64,000 bases of DNA from Crocinitomicaceae bacterium (lineage in GTDB: Bacteria; Bacteroidota; Bacteroidia; Flavobacteriales_D; Crocinitomicaceae). Below the pieces are notes generated by a model. That model did not search any database. It was not told where the DNA came from and was given only the letters and a program-made list of their open reading frames with translations. Positions within the stretch are counted from its first letter, which is position 1, and each line of letters begins with the position of its first letter. The stretch is from contig PAQM01000028.1 in assembly GCA_002709305.1 (NCBI GenBank), positions 124,001 to 188,000 of the forward strand, given 5' to 3'. This document shows, piece after piece, positions 8,763-16,878 of the stretch. The translations under genes were made by a program, and so were the position numbers.

Positions 8763-10367
8763 ATGTCTCAAAAAACAAATTACAGCGCACTAACAACACT
8801 AACGACTGTTTTTTTCTTTTGGGGATTTATCGCTGCAGGCAATAGTGTATTTATTCCTTTTTGTAAAACATATTTTAATTTAGATCAATTTCAAAGTCAA
8901 CTTATTGACTTTGCTTTTTACGGTGCATACTATTTAGGTGCTTTAGCACTCTTTTTATATGGCAGCTCATCAGGCAAAGATTTAATCGGTGTATGGGGCT
9001 ATAAAAAAAGTATTGTATACGGGTTATTATTCTCTGCATTAGGTGCAATAGCAATGATTCTATCTGTATACTTTAATCTATTTACGGGTATGCTTATTGG
9101 TCTTTTTATAGTTGCTCTAGGATTTTCTCTTCAGCAAACTTCCGCCAATCCCTTTATGATTTCGCTTGGTGATGAAGCTACAGGATCAAGCAGGATAAAT
9201 CTTGGTGGTGGAATAAATAGTTTAGGTACAACAATTGGACCTTTAATCGTTTCCTTATCACTATTTGGTACAGCATCAGCAATTAGTGAGGAAATGATAA
9301 TCTCATTAAGTCTGTCAAAAGTGATTATTCTTTACGCATGTGTAGGTATACTTTTTATTTCTATCGCTGCACTATTTGGGCTATCAAAAAGAGTCCCAGA
9401 AGGCAAAATAAAAATAACAGAAGACGAGCAAGGTGATAATGTTGCAAAGGCAACCAAAACATTACTTATAATTACAGGTCTTTTAATAATTTCATTTGCT
9501 CCTGTATTCTACAGCTACAAACCTAATTTAAACTGGAATATAAATGATGCTGAAAATATTAGGATTATTGGATGGTCAGCAGGCCTTGTTATTATAATAG
9601 TAGGATTAATATATGCATCAGTAAAAGGAGTAAAAGAAAGAAAAGGTTGGGGAGCTATGCAATATCCTCAACTTACACTTGGAATGATTGCTATATTTTT
9701 ATATGTCGGTGTTGAAGTTTCTATAGGTAGTAATTTAGCAGAACTTTTATCTAAAAATAAATTTGGGGGGTACAACTCCTCTCAAATTGCTCCATTCATC
9801 TCTATGTATTGGGGTTCATTAATGATTGGACGATGGGGAGGAGCTATAACTGTATTTAATTTGACAAAGCAAACAAAAAAAATTCTTCGTTTTTTTGTCC
9901 CTTTAATTGCTTTTAGCATAGTTCTTATTTTAACTAAATTTTCTGGGTATAAAATTGATTCTTTATACTGGTATTTTCTGTGCGTAATTATTCAAATTAT
10001 AGCCTTTTTTATCACAAAAGATAAACCTGCTTATACTCTATGTGTCTTTTCTGCATTAGGAGTAGTTTCTACAATTATTGGATTAAACACAAGTGGTATG
10101 TTAGCAGTATATTCTTTTTTAAGCACTGGGTTATTCTGTTCTATTATGTGGCCCTGTATTTTTTCTCTTTCACTTGCCAGATTAGGTAAACTTCAAACAC
10201 AAGGTTCAGCGTTTCTTGTCATGATGATTCTTGGCGGAGCAATAATCCCACCACTTCAAGGAAAAATATCTGACCTTATAGGCATTCAACCTTCATTTAT
10301 GGTTGGTACAGTTTGTTTTATATACATTTTATTTTTTGCAATTATTGTTAAAAAGATACTAAAATAG
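8763..10367 (+). CDS. Sugar MFS transporter, FucP/GluP-like (FHS family)
   Basis: This is a 534-residue inner-membrane transporter with about 12-13 hydrophobic helices. It resembles the fucose-galactose-glucose/H+ symporter branch of the major facilitator superfamily: an N-terminal FFFWGFIAAGN segment, the GKDLIGVWGYKKS loop, and FSLQQTSANPF followed by SRINLGGGINSLGTTIGP, typical of Bacteroidetes GluP-like carriers. The open frame extends into the tRNA through a GTG, but that would encode tRNA sequence, so the ATG at 8763 is chosen. A central insert makes it longer than the usual 400-440 residues. The sugar cannot be read from sequence. Confidence 0.88.
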   Translation: MSQKTNYSALTTLTTVFFFWGFIAAGNSVFIPFCKTYFNLDQFQSQLIDFAFYGAYYLGALALFLYGSSSGKDLIGVWGYKKSIVYGLLFSALGAIAMILSVYFNLFTGMLIGLFIVALGFSLQQTSANPFMISLGDEATGSSRINLGGGINSLGTTIGPLIVSLSLFGTASAISEEMIISLSLSKVIILYACVGILFISIAALFGLSKRVPEGKIKITEDEQGDNVAKATKTLLIITGLLIISFAPVFYSYKPNLNWNINDAENIRIIGWSAGLVIIIVGLIYASVKGVKERKGWGAMQYPQLTLGMIAIFLYVGVEVSIGSNLAELLSKNKFGGYNSSQIAPFISMYWGSLMIGRWGGAITVFNLTKQTKKILRFFVPLIAFSIVLILTKFSGYKIDSLYWYFLCVIIQIIAFFITKDKPAYTLCVFSALGVVSTIIGLNTSGMLAVYSFLSTGLFCSIMWPCIFSLSLARLGKLQTQGSAFLVMMILGGAIIPPLQGKISDLIGIQPSFMVGTVCFIYILFFAIIVKKILK

Positions 10368-10412
10368 AAGAGTATAAACTTTAAATAAAGAATTATATTT
10401 ACGCTAAATTAA

Positions 10413-10445
10413 TTTGATATGATTTTAGATAAAATAAAAGGTTTG
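10413..10445 (+). promoter_or_regulatory. Putative promoter and palindrome of the metal ABC operon
   Basis: TTTG at 10413-10416 and AAGGTTTG at 10438-10445 resemble the Bacteroidetes -33 and -7 boxes, separated by 21 bases; the -7 box has one mismatch to TAnnTTTG. Between them lies ATTTTAGATAAAAT (10422-10435), an inverted repeat with six-base arms around GA. That is a plausible place for a repressor to block the promoter. The A+T richness makes chance palindromes common, so this is tentative. It would leave a leader of roughly 115 bases. Confidence 0.35.
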
Positions 10446-10569
10446 CATCTGATTATTTTAAAATTGTATTTTTCCAAAAAATATTCGTTCATATGTTCCC
10501 CTTCTTAAAATTAATAATCAATCACTCAACTAAAATGTTTAATTAAAAACCCTAATATAATTTTTAAAT

Positions 10570-11517
10570 ATGTTATATCTTAAAAAAGATGAAATCAATA
10601 AAAAAATACAATTTAGTATTCTTATTTTCTTATTAGCAATACTAATAAGCTGCGGAGAGGTAAATTATCAAAAAAATCAAAAAATAAAAGTTATTTGTAC
10701 AACAGGTGTGATAGCTGATGCAATAAGTAATATTCTTCCTTCAAATTTTGAGGTAAAATCATTGATGGGACCTGGTGTTGACCCTCATACATATAAAAGC
10801 AAAACATCAGAAATAAAGAATATGATGAATGCAGATGTTATTATATATAATGGAATTGACTTTGAATCAAATTTAATTGATGCAATAGAGGAAATAGGGA
10901 AATACAGTCTCGTTGTTAGTTTAGGAGACATTGTGCCAAAAGATAGGCTCAGGAAAACTAACGATTTTGGAGGCACATATGACCCTCATTTTTGGCACGA
11001 TGTTAATTTATTCGCTAAATCTATTCAGTTGGCAGGTAGGAAGATGTCACTTGAGTTTTCTAGCTATAAAAATTATATCGATTCTTCTTCAAGTTCTTAT
11101 GTTAAAAAGTTAATTGAAACTGAAAAATATGTCAAGAATCAAATTTCTAAAATACCTGATTCTTCAAGAGTTTTAATTACCGCACATGATGCTTTTGGAT
11201 ATTATGGTCGATTATTTGGAATAGAAGTAAAAGGTTTGCAAGGAATTTCTACATCTTCAGATATATCTATAAGAACAATTACTGAATTAACTGATTTTAT
11301 AGTTTCAAGAAATATACCATCAATATTTATTGAAAATTCTGTTTCTCAAAAAAATATTAATTCCGTTATTGAGGGATGTAAATCAAAGGGATTGGATTTA
11401 AAGATTGGTGGAACATTATATAGCGATGGATTAGGAGATTCAAATAGTGGTGCTGATAGTTATATAAAAATGATAAAAAAAAATACTAATTCGATAGTTA
11501 ATGGCCTAACAAAATGA
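10570..11517 (+). CDS. Metal ABC transporter substrate-binding lipoprotein (ZnuA/MntA/YtgA-like)
   Basis: This cluster A-I binding protein captures a divalent metal outside the inner membrane and passes it to the downstream permeases. The N-terminal hydrophobic stretch ends in a lipobox-like LISC near residue 28, so it is probably lipid-anchored. Family features follow: TTGVIADAI, GPGVDPHTYK (first His ligand), DPHFWHDV (second His), IFIENSV (Glu) and a C-terminal YSDGLGD (Asp). A His-His-Glu-Asp set is typical of Mn, Fe or Zn binders. It lacks the His-rich loop of many zinc-specific ZnuA proteins, which leans towards Mn or Fe. The ATPase gene overlaps its stop by four bases. Confidence 0.9.
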   Translation: MLYLKKDEINKKIQFSILIFLLAILISCGEVNYQKNQKIKVICTTGVIADAISNILPSNFEVKSLMGPGVDPHTYKSKTSEIKNMMNADVIIYNGIDFESNLIDAIEEIGKYSLVVSLGDIVPKDRLRKTNDFGGTYDPHFWHDVNLFAKSIQLAGRKMSLEFSSYKNYIDSSSSSYVKKLIETEKYVKNQISKIPDSSRVLITAHDAFGYYGRLFGIEVKGLQGISTSSDISIRTITELTDFIVSRNIPSIFIENSVSQKNINSVIEGCKSKGLDLKIGGTLYSDGLGDSNSGADSYIKMIKKNTNSIVNGLTK

Positions 11518-12287
11518 TTAAGAAAGTGAATGATCCAATAATTGAAGTTCACAATTTAACAGTGTCTTATGATAATAACCCAGTAGTTTGGAATGCTAAT
11601 TTTAGTGTCCCACAAGGTAAAATGGTTGGAATAGTTGGTCCAAACGGCGCTGGTAAATCAACATTACTTAAGTCAATTATGGGGCTTATTCCAAGAAGTA
11701 CTGGAAATATTAAAATATTCAATAAAAATATTAATAGTGTTATTTCAAAAGTAGCTTATGTCCCTCAAAAAGAATCTGTTGATTGGGATTTCCCAGCAAC
11801 GGTTTTTGATGTAGTTGAAATGGGTAGATATGGTAAAAAAAACCTTTTTAAAAGATTGAATAATAATGACAGAAAAATTGTTTCTGAATCATTAGAAAAA
11901 GTGAAAATGGAAAATTATCATGACTATCATATTTCTGAACTTTCAGGGGGACAACAACAACGTGTATTTATTGCAAGAGCTTTGGCACAAGAATCTGATA
12001 TATATTTTATGGACGAACCCTTTTCAGGTATTGATATCGCAACTGAAAAAACAATTTTTCAAGTTTTATTGCAATTAAAAAAAGAAGGGAAAACAATTTT
12101 TGTTGTTCATCATAATTTGCAGTCTGTAATGAACTACTTTGATTGGACAATTTTAATCAACAAAAGAATTATTGCAAGTGGACCAACCTCCGATGTTTTT
12201 ACTCAAGAATTTTTGCGAAGAACTTACGATGGAAACCTAACCTTGGCCGAAAAAACTGAAAAAGATTTAAAAAGAAGTAATTTATAA
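11514..12287 (+). CDS. Metal ABC transporter ATP-binding protein
   Basis: This 257-residue cytoplasmic ATPase energises the metal importer. Walker A GPNGAGKST lies at about residues 43-51, the Q-loop at VAYVPQK, the signature LSGGQQQR at about 143-150, Walker B with its catalytic Glu in YFMDEPF, and the switch His in VVHHNL. The YVPQKESVDWDFP segment is typical of the Mn/Zn/Fe (MntB, ZnuC, YtgB) branch. Its ATG overlaps the stop of the binding-protein gene and the permease follows after 14 bases, so it is part of one operon. Confidence 0.93.
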   Translation: MIKKVNDPIIEVHNLTVSYDNNPVVWNANFSVPQGKMVGIVGPNGAGKSTLLKSIMGLIPRSTGNIKIFNKNINSVISKVAYVPQKESVDWDFPATVFDVVEMGRYGKKNLFKRLNNNDRKIVSESLEKVKMENYHDYHISELSGGQQQRVFIARALAQESDIYFMDEPFSGIDIATEKTIFQVLLQLKKEGKTIFVVHHNLQSVMNYFDWTILINKRIIASGPTSDVFTQEFLRRTYDGNLTLAEKTEKDLKRSNL

Positions 12288-12301
12288 AAACATAATTATA
12301 A

Positions 12302-13585
12302 ATGAGTTTTTGGCGTGATTTAATATATTTTTTTTCATTTCAAGATGCAAATATAAAATATGTTGTTTTAGGAACAATAATTTTGGGCTTCACTTGTGGT
12401 ATTGTCGGTGTTATTGTTGTACTTAGCAAAAAAGCATTAATAGTAGATGCAATTTCACATGCTGTATTACCAGGTATTTGTATTGGATTCATGTTTTCAG
12501 GAGTAAAGAATCCAATATATTTAAGTATTGGAGGGATGATTGCAGGGGCAGCGGCTGTCTATTTAGTGGATTGGATGTCGCGTATTTCAAGAATTAAAAA
12601 AGATGCTTCAATTGCGATCTCTTTATCTATATTTTTCAGTTTTGGTGTAATTCTTCTCAATATTATTCAACATTCAGAAAATAGTAATCAAAGTGGCTTA
12701 ACTGACTTTTTATTCGGTAAAGCGGCAACAATAATCAAATCTGATTTATATATTTTTTCAATAATATTTGGAATAGTAATTTTGACTTTAACAGTCTTTT
12801 ACCAGCATTTTAAAATTCTATTATTTGATAAGTTGTTCGCAACTACTATTGGGTTGAGTGAAAAGTTTGTTCAAGGTCTAATTTCTGGGTTAATTATAAT
12901 CAGTACTTCCATTGGAATTCAAACAGTTGGTATTGTTTTAATGAGTGCTCTTCTTATTACTCCAGCATCCTCTGCGCTATTTTGGACAAATAGCTTTAAA
13001 AAAGCAATTTTATTGTCAGGACTGTTTGCTACATTTAGTAGTGTAATAGGAGTATTTATTTCTTTTTTATCTACTGATATGCCAACCGGACCTTGGATTA
13101 TTGTTGTTCTATCTTTATTTTCTTTATTTTCTGCTTTCTTTTCAAAAAAAGGGCTTGTAGCGAAGAAAATAAAACTTTTAAAAAACAAAAAAAAATTATT
13201 ATCAGACAATATAATAAAAATAATTTATGAAGCTGAAAAGTCAAATAATCAATTTAAGAAGCAAAGAACTTTTAGAGAAATTAAAAATATATATTCAACA
13301 TCATCATCAGAACTAAACTCAGGGATAAAAATTTTAAAAAAACATAACTATTTAAAACACTCACAAGGTTTATATTCTATAACAGATAAAGGGATAATTA
13401 AGGCAAAAAAAATAATTCTGTTAAATGTTTTATGGGAGTTTTACATGGATAAAATATTAGACGTAAACCCTTACCATTTACCAAATGGTTCAGAAACTAT
13501 TAATCAAATTATAACTCCTTCAATCGAAGCCGAATTAATAAAAAGAAATATTGAATTTAAAATTATTACAAAAAATAAAAATTGA
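12302..13585 (+). CDS. Metal ABC permease fused to DtxR-like winged-helix domain (YtgCR-like)
   Basis: Residues 1 to about 280 form an ABC-3 family permease with eight or more membrane helices, including the conserved DAISHAVLPG segment and an ALLITPAS motif. After a Lys-rich linker, residues about 300-372 look like a winged helix (FREIKNIYSTSSSELNSGIKILKKHNYL, then GLYSITDKG). Residues about 375-427 resemble the DtxR/MntR metal-binding and dimerisation domain (LLNVLWEFYMDKIL, then PYHLPNGSE, then ITPSIEAEL). Permeases of this type are normally 280-300 residues, so this is a true fusion. Chlamydia YtgCR has the same architecture and releases its repressor half by cleavage. Only some DtxR metal ligands seem retained. 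The next gene overlaps by four bases. Confidence 0.88.
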   Translation: MSFWRDLIYFFSFQDANIKYVVLGTIILGFTCGIVGVIVVLSKKALIVDAISHAVLPGICIGFMFSGVKNPIYLSIGGMIAGAAAVYLVDWMSRISRIKKDASIAISLSIFFSFGVILLNIIQHSENSNQSGLTDFLFGKAATIIKSDLYIFSIIFGIVILTLTVFYQHFKILLFDKLFATTIGLSEKFVQGLISGLIIISTSIGIQTVGIVLMSALLITPASSALFWTNSFKKAILLSGLFATFSSVIGVFISFLSTDMPTGPWIIVVLSLFSLFSAFFSKKGLVAKKIKLLKNKKKLLSDNIIKIIYEAEKSNNQFKKQRTFREIKNIYSTSSSELNSGIKILKKHNYLKHSQGLYSITDKGIIKAKKIILLNVLWEFYMDKILDVNPYHLPNGSETINQIITPSIEAELIKRNIEFKIITKNKN

Positions 13586-14412
13586 TGTTTGATTTTTGGA
13601 TTATTTTAACTGCTTGTATAATAGCAATAAATTCAAGTTTACTTGGGAGTTTTTTGGTACTTAAAAAAATGAGTTTAATAACCGATGCTCTTTCTCATGC
13701 TGTATTACCTGGAATAGTAATTGCCTTTTTAATATCAGGAGAAATCAATTCTTTTTGGATGCTAATTAGTGCTAGTATTTTTGGAGTTTTGTCTATTATA
13801 ATAATAGATTGGTTAAATAATGTGGGTGGATATAGTAAAGACAGCGCTATAGGTATTATATACACCTTACTATTTGCCGTAGGGATTATATTAATTACTT
13901 CAAAGGCAAGAAACTCAGATATTGATGTGGAATGTGTTTTATTTGGAGATATTAATACTGTTCCTATTATTAAAAATCCTTTAGGAATACCAACTCCAAC
14001 TTTTAATCTTTCGATTATATTATTTGTAGTCAGTTTAATTATGTATTATGGTATAAAAGGATTCAAAATAAGTAGTTTTGATAAAAATTATGCAAGCTCA
14101 ATAGGTGTTTCAGTAACCTTTTGGAGCTATCTACTACTTTCTCTTACAAGTATATCAACAGTTTTTAGTTTTGATAGCGTTGGAGCGATTATGGTGATCG
14201 GTTTAATGGTTATTCCACCTTCTTTTGCTAATTTAATTACGAGAAAATTATCTGTTTTTTTAATTTCGGCAGTTCTTTTTGGAGTTTTTTGCTGTATAAT
14301 TGGACATTTAATTGCAATTTTAATAGATATCCCAACTGTTCCCACTATATGTGTTTTAATGGGTATAATTTTAGTTTTAACTGTAATTTTAAAATCGATA
14401 AAACAAAGTTAA
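13582..14412 (+). CDS. Metal ABC transporter permease, second subunit
   Basis: This 276-residue ABC-3 permease is the partner of the preceding fused permease. It has about eight hydrophobic helices, the DALSHAVLPGI motif in the second helix region, and the C-terminal MVIGLMVIPPSFANL segment that corresponds to the coupling region. It lacks any regulatory extension. The ATG overlaps the upstream stop by four bases, indicating translational coupling and equal subunit amounts. No strong terminator is visible in the 80 bases before the convergent aspartate kinase stop, only an A+T-rich seven-base stem. Confidence 0.92.
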   Translation: MMFDFWIILTACIIAINSSLLGSFLVLKKMSLITDALSHAVLPGIVIAFLISGEINSFWMLISASIFGVLSIIIIDWLNNVGGYSKDSAIGIIYTLLFAVGIILITSKARNSDIDVECVLFGDINTVPIIKNPLGIPTPTFNLSIILFVVSLIMYYGIKGFKISSFDKNYASSIGVSVTFWSYLLLSLTSISTVFSFDSVGAIMVIGLMVIPPSFANLITRKLSVFLISAVLFGVFCCIIGHLIAILIDIPTVPTICVLMGIILVLTVILKSIKQS

Positions 14413-14493
14413 ATTAACCGCTATGTTAATTAACAATAATCTTTTATCAACAAGCATTTAATAATTGTTCATTCATAATAAAACAAATATAAA

Positions 14494-15771
14494 TTATTTG
14501 TCTTTTGATTTTATAACTAAACGAGCCGTTTCACGAGTTATTTGTTTTAAAATAACTTCTTTGTTTACCGTTAGTTGTTTTATGGTTTCTGAGTTATAAT
14601 GTCTAATTGTAACTAACTCTAATCCTGTATTATACCTCACTTGATAATTGTCCGTAAACAATAGTAAAAGTTTTTGAATATTAACCTTATCTGCATCTAA
14701 TACAATTGAAAATTGTAAAGCAGAATTCTGCATCAAATTAATCTTAGCATTAGCTTTTGAAAGTCGATTAAAAATATCACTTAAATTGTCTTCTACAATA
14801 AAGGAAAAGTCTTTTGGTGTAAACGAAAAAAGAACTTGGTTCATCTTAAAAATAAAAGAAGGGACTAATTTGTCATTTAAAATACATGAGTCTATTATAG
14901 TACCATCAGCCTTCGGGTTTTTAAATGACTTTACATAAAGAGGTATGTTTTTATTTTGAAGTGGTTTTATTGTCTTTGGATGAATTACAGAGGCACCATA
15001 ATATGAAAGTTCAATTGCTTCTCTAAAAGATATTTTTTCTAATTTAATTGTATTATCAAACCATTTTGGATCAGCATTTAACATACCTGGAACGTCCTTC
15101 CAAATTGTAACATCTTGGGCACAACAGCAATAAGCAACTATTGCAGCAGTGAAATCAGAACCTTCTCTCCCTAATGTTGTTGTAAATCCGTCGGAATTAT
15201 GACCAACAAAACCTTGAATTATCTGAAAATCATATTTATCATATTGAGATAGAAAATCAGCTTGGAACAATGATGTTGTAATCTCCCAATTAACCTCAGC
15301 TTCACTGTAGCATTTATTTGTCCTTATTAGCTTCTTTGCATCTACAAGCCTTGCATTAAAGCCTTCTTGAATTAAAAATTCACTGATGATTTTTGTTGAA
15401 ATTTCTTCACCAAAACTTACAACTTGATCATATACAAAATCATAATTTTCACAATTACTAGATTCATACATAGAACTTAAAAGAACAAAAGTTTCTGAAA
15501 CACTATTATAAACATCATTCGTTCTATCATTAAATAGTTCTTCTATAATAGAAAAATGAAATTGCCTACACACCTCTATTTTTTCTTCAAATAATTCTTT
15601 TTTTCTGTTTATCAAACAATTAACCGTCTTCTCTAATAGATTAGTTGTCTTTCCCATTGCTGAAATGACAATTGCTAATTTCTCATTATCATATAGAGAA
15701 ATAATACTAGCGATATTTCTAATTGATTTAGCATCCTTTACAGAAGCACCACCAAACTTGAAAACTTTCAT
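14494..15771 (-). CDS. lysC: Aspartate kinase
   Basis: Aspartate kinase phosphorylates L-aspartate, the committed step to lysine, threonine, methionine and diaminopimelate. The 425-residue protein begins with the KFGGASV nucleotide-binding motif (residues 4-10). It carries GREGSDFTAA in the kinase core and IWKDVPGMLNADPK, then IHPKTIKPLQ. The C-terminal 130 residues look like regulatory ACT domains, so feedback inhibition by an amino-acid end product is likely. It is monofunctional, with no homoserine dehydrogenase. The gene lies 60 bases after gpsA in the same direction. The symbol lysC is by analogy; the effector is not known. Confidence 0.9.
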   Translation of the reverse strand: MKVFKFGGASVKDAKSIRNIASIISLYDNEKLAIVISAMGKTTNLLEKTVNCLINRKKELFEEKIEVCRQFHFSIIEELFNDRTNDVYNSVSETFVLLSSMYESSNCENYDFVYDQVVSFGEEISTKIISEFLIQEGFNARLVDAKKLIRTNKCYSEAEVNWEITTSLFQADFLSQYDKYDFQIIQGFVGHNSDGFTTTLGREGSDFTAAIVAYCCCAQDVTIWKDVPGMLNADPKWFDNTIKLEKISFREAIELSYYGASVIHPKTIKPLQNKNIPLYVKSFKNPKADGTIIDSCILNDKLVPSFIFKMNQVLFSFTPKDFSFIVEDNLSDIFNRLSKANAKINLMQNSALQFSIVLDADKVNIQKLLLLFTDNYQVRYNTGLELVTIRHYNSETIKQLTVNKEVILKQITRETARLVIKSKDK

Positions 15772-15831
15772 TTAATTTATTTCTAATAATTATTTAATAT
15801 TTACAAGGTAAATAAATATTCGAATTAACTA

Positions 15832-16830
15832 TTAATTTAATCTATCTGTTAATATCCTCATTTCTATTACAGGAGATATCTTCTCATAGAGAATATTATT
15901 CACAGCTTCAACTATCGGCATTTCAACTTGAAACTTCTTTTTGATTTCCATCAAACTTTTAGCAGCATAAAATCCCTCGGCAATCATGTCCATTTCTAGT
16001 TGAGCTGATTTAACCGAATAACCCTTCCCAATCATATAACCAAATGTTCTGTTTCTAGAAAACTTAGAATATGCTGTAACTAATAAATCCCCTAAATAGG
16101 CTGATGATTTAACATCTCGATGAATCGGACTCATTTCATCAATTAAATTTTCAGTTTCCTGAATTGCATTTGAAATAAGAACAGCCTGAAAATTATCACC
16201 ATAACCTAATCCGGAACATATCCCTGAAGCTATAGAGTATACATTTTTTAAGACCGCAGAAATTTCTGTACCAATTAAATCATCTGAAATTGTAGTTTTA
16301 ATATATCTACATGCTAATATTTCTGCCATTTCTTCGGCTAACTCCTCATCTTGACAAGCAACTGTTAAATATGAAAGCCTCTCTAAAGCAACTTCTTCTG
16401 CATGACAAGGCCCACATATAATTCCAATACGATCATAGGGTATTCTAAAAGTCTTATGGATAAACCGAGCGGGTATAGCATTATACTCAGGTATAATACC
16501 TTTTACAGAAGAGAAAACTATTTTTTCATTAAATAACTCGGGAGGACAATTTTCAAACAAATTAACCAAGAAGGCAGATGGAGATGCAATAATTACAATG
16601 TCTACTGGTCTAACTACTTCAGCCAAGTCAATACTAACATTAATTTTATTTAAATCAATCTCAACTGATTGTAAATAATTAGGATTATGTCTATATTTTA
16701 AAATATGATCTACTGCTGTTTCATTTCTCATATACCAATTTAATGAATCAACATTATTACTTAAAATTTTAATAAGAGCAGTAGCCCAACTACCACCACC
16801 AATTACAGCTATTTTTTTACTATCACTCAT
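15832..16830 (-). CDS. gpsA: Glycerol-3-phosphate dehydrogenase [NAD(P)+]
   Basis: GpsA reduces dihydroxyacetone phosphate to sn-glycerol 3-phosphate for phospholipid synthesis. The 332 residues match the family. The N-terminal dinucleotide-binding motif is GGGSWATAL, followed by NPNYLQSVEI. The middle contains FSSVKGI and GPCHAEEVA, and the catalytic-domain AVLKNVYSIASGI with the essential Lys, then SSAYLGDLLVTAYS and SRNRTFGYMIG. It follows the histidine kinase by 48 bases, and that gap contains an exact -7 promoter box, so it may have its own transcript. Confidence 0.95.
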   Translation of the reverse strand: MSDSKKIAVIGGGSWATALIKILSNNVDSLNWYMRNETAVDHILKYRHNPNYLQSVEIDLNKINVSIDLAEVVRPVDIVIIASPSAFLVNLFENCPPELFNEKIVFSSVKGIIPEYNAIPARFIHKTFRIPYDRIGIICGPCHAEEVALERLSYLTVACQDEELAEEMAEILACRYIKTTISDDLIGTEISAVLKNVYSIASGICSGLGYGDNFQAVLISNAIQETENLIDEMSPIHRDVKSSAYLGDLLVTAYSKFSRNRTFGYMIGKGYSVKSAQLEMDMIAEGFYAAKSLMEIKKKFQVEMPIVEAVNNILYEKISPVIEMRILTDRLN

Positions 16831-16849
16831 AAATTATGACATAGACAAA

Positions 16850-16857
16850 CAAAGTTA
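16850..16857 (-). promoter_or_regulatory. Bacteroidetes -7 promoter box of gpsA
   Basis: On the minus strand this reads TAACTTTG, an exact TAnnTTTG match ending 19 bases before the gpsA ATG. The gap between the kinase gene and gpsA is only 48 bases, so the box would let gpsA be transcribed separately. No clear -33 TTG was found. Confidence 0.4.
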
Positions 16858-16878
16858 TTATTTATTATTTTAAATAAT

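Noticed and set aside
10538-10547. TTTAATTAAA palindrome just before the binding-protein gene
   Set aside because: A/T-only palindromes are frequent in this sequence; the one inside the promoter spacer is a better operator candidate.
14412-14434. AATTAAC/GTTAATT hairpin after the metal operon
   Set aside because: Purely A+T-rich seven-base stem with no T-run directly after it; chance is likely.
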